Of a DNA stretch of 64,000 bases, positions 61,414-64,000 are shown piece after piece. The notes beneath the pieces are model-generated. The model ran no database searches. It was not told where the DNA came from and saw nothing but the letters and a program-made list of their open reading frames with translations. A program made the position numbers and the translations under genes. This DNA comes from Rhabditoides inermis (Eukaryota; Nematoda; Chromadorea; Rhabditida; Rhabditidae). Every line of letters begins with the position of its first letter. Positions within the stretch are counted from its first letter, which is position 1. The DNA lies in NCBI GenBank assembly GCA_963966185.1, contig CAWZYM010000318.1, positions 332,001-396,000 of the forward strand. The letters are read 5' to 3'.

Positions 61414-62130
61414 TTATCTTTCAAAAGTACTTCCAAGTAAAAGTAGTTGGTTTGTACCGTTGTCTCAGTTGAGCAAAAGGACTGACATGTTTTCAATGGA
61501 GACATGTGCCAACAGGCTCTCTCTCTCATACCAGTGCAAAGCGGCCATATTATAATGAACGTGTTTACGAAGCTATGCAGTTATTATCTAAAAGCATAAC
61601 TTCTGTTGTAACATAACACGTCGAATAATGCTGAGAGCCTGTTTGCACATGTCTCCATTGAAAACATGTCAGTCCTTTTGCTCAACTGAGACAACGGTAC
61701 AAACCAACTACTTTTACTTGGAAGTACTTTTGAAAGATAATATCTGTCCTTTTCTTAAGTTTTGTTTCACAAAATTACATTTTCATACACGTTCGCGATT
61801 CGCTGCGAGGATACCGACGCGCACCCGCTATTCGCCTATCTCTCTCTCTCTCACTCACACACAGAGGGGGCGGGGCGAAAGCGATTGTCCGACGCCCGAC
61901 ACCAATCTCAATCCGCACTCGAATGCGGACTCTCCGTATCTCGCTTCAAATTCAATCAAACTCAATACAACTTTCTATAACTCTATCGAATAGAGATGTG
62001 AATGCAATGTAACAGTGGAAATCACTTCAAAATGAGGAAAAGTGCTTCATCCGAGAAAAGTCGTTTTTGAGCATTCTAGCGCGCGGGGACATCCAGTACA
62101 AACGAGAGGGCGCTGGCGCGCCCTCTCTAA
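61414..62130 (+). mobile_element. Helitron-like element C, complete (717 bp)
   Basis: Inserted between agatca and tgtgtgg of a monomer with no duplication (A|T site). The 5' end TTATCTTTCAAAAGTACTT shares TTATCT and AAAAGTACTT with element B. Arms 61414-61521 and 61633-61740 are inverted complements (108 bp, about one mismatch) but unlike B's arms beyond the end. A CT tract lies at about 61838-61850, an inverted TCCGCA...TGCGGA near 61913-61930, and the 3' end is the hairpin gagagggcgc-tggc-gcgccctctc followed by TAA. No coding capacity. The shared ends and architecture define B and C as one family with different bodies. Confidence 0.72.
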
Positions 62131-62745
62131 TGTGTGGTCCAAAGTAGTTTGTGAGGTGTCAAAAACGAGAAAAGGACGCATTACCGTATCGTCTCAGTCG
62201 TTTACAACAGTTCGGCAGTTGTGAACATGTATATCACACGTTTCAGGTGAGTTGGGGAATTCTCTGCAAACCACTAGACAACAGTCTGACCACTGTCTCA
62301 CCCTTTGCACTCGTCTTCTTTCTACTTCAGACAACTTCATTATTGATTTGCCGGAAAAACCGAACAGTTTTTAGGAGCCGGATAAAAGGGCCGAATATTA
62401 AATTTGTTCCGGACAATATTCGGCTCGCCAAATCCGCGCTCATTTTAAAGACTCTGTCTTTGCTACAGAGATCATGTGTGGTCCAAAGTAGTTTGTGAGG
62501 TGTCAAAAACGAGAAAAGGACGCATTACCGCATCGTCTCAGTCGTTTACAACAGTTCGGCAGTAGTGAACATGTATATCACACGTTTCAGGTGAGTTGGG
62601 GAATTCTCTGCAAACCACTAGACAACAGTCTGACCACTGTCTCACCCTTTGCACTCGTCTTCTTTCTACTTCAGACAACTTCATTATTGATTTGCCGGAA
62701 AAACCGAACAGTTTTTAGGAGCCGGATAAAAGGGCCGATTATTAA
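62131..62745. repeat. Satellite block between C and B copy 5
   Basis: The units resemble 6221-6813 and 55.9-56.4 kb, with attaaatttgttcc at 62399 and gcagtagtg at 62560. The gccgattatt flank precedes the B copy as at 6803, 14827 and 59738. Confidence 0.95.
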
Positions 62746-62889
62746 TTATCTGTTAAAAAGTACTTGCGTAAAGTTAGTAAGTTTGTCTTGACCCAATTCA
62801 ACAAAAGCGCATGCATAAAACGTTTACAAATACTAACACAAACCTGCACCTCTCTCTCTCCCCCCCCTCTCTCTCTTCTCTCTCCATCT

Positions 62890-62935
<46 letters not shown>

Positions 62936-63654
62936 TGACGTTACTTATTGGTATTGTTATATTTCATCTGTTAGTGTCCACAGTCCACAGTCCGTTATGC
63001 GCAGGTTTGTGTTAGTATTTGTAAACGTTTTATGCATGCGCTTTTGTTGAATTGGGTCAAGACAAACTTACTATCTTTACGCAAGTACTTTTTAACAGAT
63101 AATACATGTGCTTTTGTTGAATTTCATAGAAATTTCTTCTCTTACTGATTGCCAAGCTCTGTCGTTCATTAGTACGCACAGAACTATGATGTGACACATT
63201 TTATGCTGTGACACACATTGTTGCGTGTATATGCAACTATTTTTATCTTGGTATTGTATAGAAACAACTTTAAACGACACTTTTCTCTGCATTTTCGGTC
63301 GCCGTGGCGTAAGTGCATGTCTGCGCTCTCTGCCGACAGCGTGCTCTCTCGCGCTTTCTCTCGCGTCCCGCCCGCCTGCCGGGTGAGAGAGCTAGGCAGA
63401 GTGACGGGAACCACCCACCCACACGCTGGCCTTGCGACTAATGCGCGCGCGAGATCGCTCATAACTTCTTTCGGAGAAAAGATACAAAGATGGCGTCAAC
63501 CAGTGATCTGGCCTACGGAGCCGTGCGAATCTAACTAACATGAATAGGATACGTTCACATTGTTGCTAACATGACCTTTGGATATCGCTTCTTGAAAGTT
63601 CTGGCGCGAGCCCTATCCTAAGCCAAAAGAGAGGGCGCTGCGCGCCCTCTCTAA
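62746..63654 (+). mobile_element. Helitron-like element B, copy 5, complete (909 bp)
   Basis: Nearly identical to copy 4 apart from the lengths of the C and CT tracts, and inserted at the same monomer base with the same flank variants on both sides (acaatgttcggc and cgaaaaaaagg follow). Copies 4 and 5 are best explained as one insertion duplicated with its satellite surroundings. Confidence 0.75.
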
Positions 63655-64000
63655 TTTTGTTCCGGACAATGTTCGGCTCGCCAAATCCGCGCTCATTTTA
63701 AAGACTCTGTCTTTGCTACAGAGATCATGTGTGGTCCAAAGTAGTTTGTGAGGTGTCAAAAACGAAAAAAAGGACGCATTACCGCATCGTCTCAGTCGTT
63801 TACAACAGTTCGGCAGTTGTGAACATGTATATCACACGTTTCAGGTGAGTTGGGAATTCTCTGCAAACCACTAGACAACAGTCTGACCACTGTCTCACTC
63901 TTTGCACTCGTCTTCTTTCTAATTCAGACAACTTCATTATTGACTTGCCGGAAAAACCGAACAGTTTTTAGGAGCCGGATAAAAGGGCCGAATATTAATT
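63655..64000. repeat. Satellite block at right end of window
   Basis: One monomer cut by the window end. It has two changes not seen elsewhere: gtgagttgggaatt, one G short after the donor-like site (about 63846), and tctaattcag in place of tctacttcag (about 63919). These may mark a more weathered array edge. Confidence 0.93.

Noticed and set aside
1..64000. CRISPR array or rDNA spacer
   Set aside because: Repeat period of 344-350 bp with no spacers, eukaryotic transposons inside, and no rRNA sequence anywhere in the window.

Overview
The window is eukaryotic heterochromatin, not a gene-bearing locus. About 53 kb of the 64 kb is one satellite array: roughly 150 head-to-tail monomers, all in the same orientation, in two length classes of 344 and 350 bp that differ by a TTTGTA insertion. 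The signals point to an animal, probably an invertebrate: hAT miniature elements, an LTR retroelement, short introns and CT microsatellites. I cannot name the species. The many short reading frames in the repeats use GTG or TTG starts and recur once per monomer, so I do not call them genes.

The array is broken by four kinds of mobile element. (1) Eight near-identical 401-bp hAT-type MITEs with TAGAGACCG ends and 8-bp target duplications. Seven share one target site and travelled with the satellite; one is inverted at a different site. (2) Five copies of a Helitron-like non-autonomous element, called B here: about 102-bp fold-back arms at the 5' end, a CT tract and a GC-rich 3' hairpin ending CTAA. 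Three are complete and two have lost their 3' part. (3) One 717-bp relative, called C, with the same architecture but different arm sequence. (4) A 3,213-bp LTR retroelement with 942-bp LTRs, a 5-bp target duplication and no gag or pol. It is oriented on the minus strand. Its interior carries, on the opposite strand, what looks like a piece of a spliced host gene with its introns still in place.

Layout: 1-36.2 kb is satellite with most of the MITEs and three B copies. It includes an approximately 8-kb segmental duplication (6.2-11.9 kb and 14.2-20.3 kb). From 36.2 to 56.4 kb the array is free of insertions and arranged in higher-order repeats: a 9-mer of 3,112 bp, a 14-mer of 4,879 bp and a 3-mer of 1,044 bp. 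From 56.4 to 64 kb it is dense in elements (LTR element, B, C, B) separated by short satellite pieces, which may be an array edge.

The main points of interest are these. Each monomer contains a complete intron-like module: CAG|GTGAGT, CTGAC and a polypyrimidine-CAG, 84 bp long. A 3-bp footprint at 30960-30962 marks where a MITE is missing from a duplicated block that carries it elsewhere. Two subfamilies of a fold-back Helitron-like element share their ends. The LTR element holds an antisense, intron-containing gene fragment.
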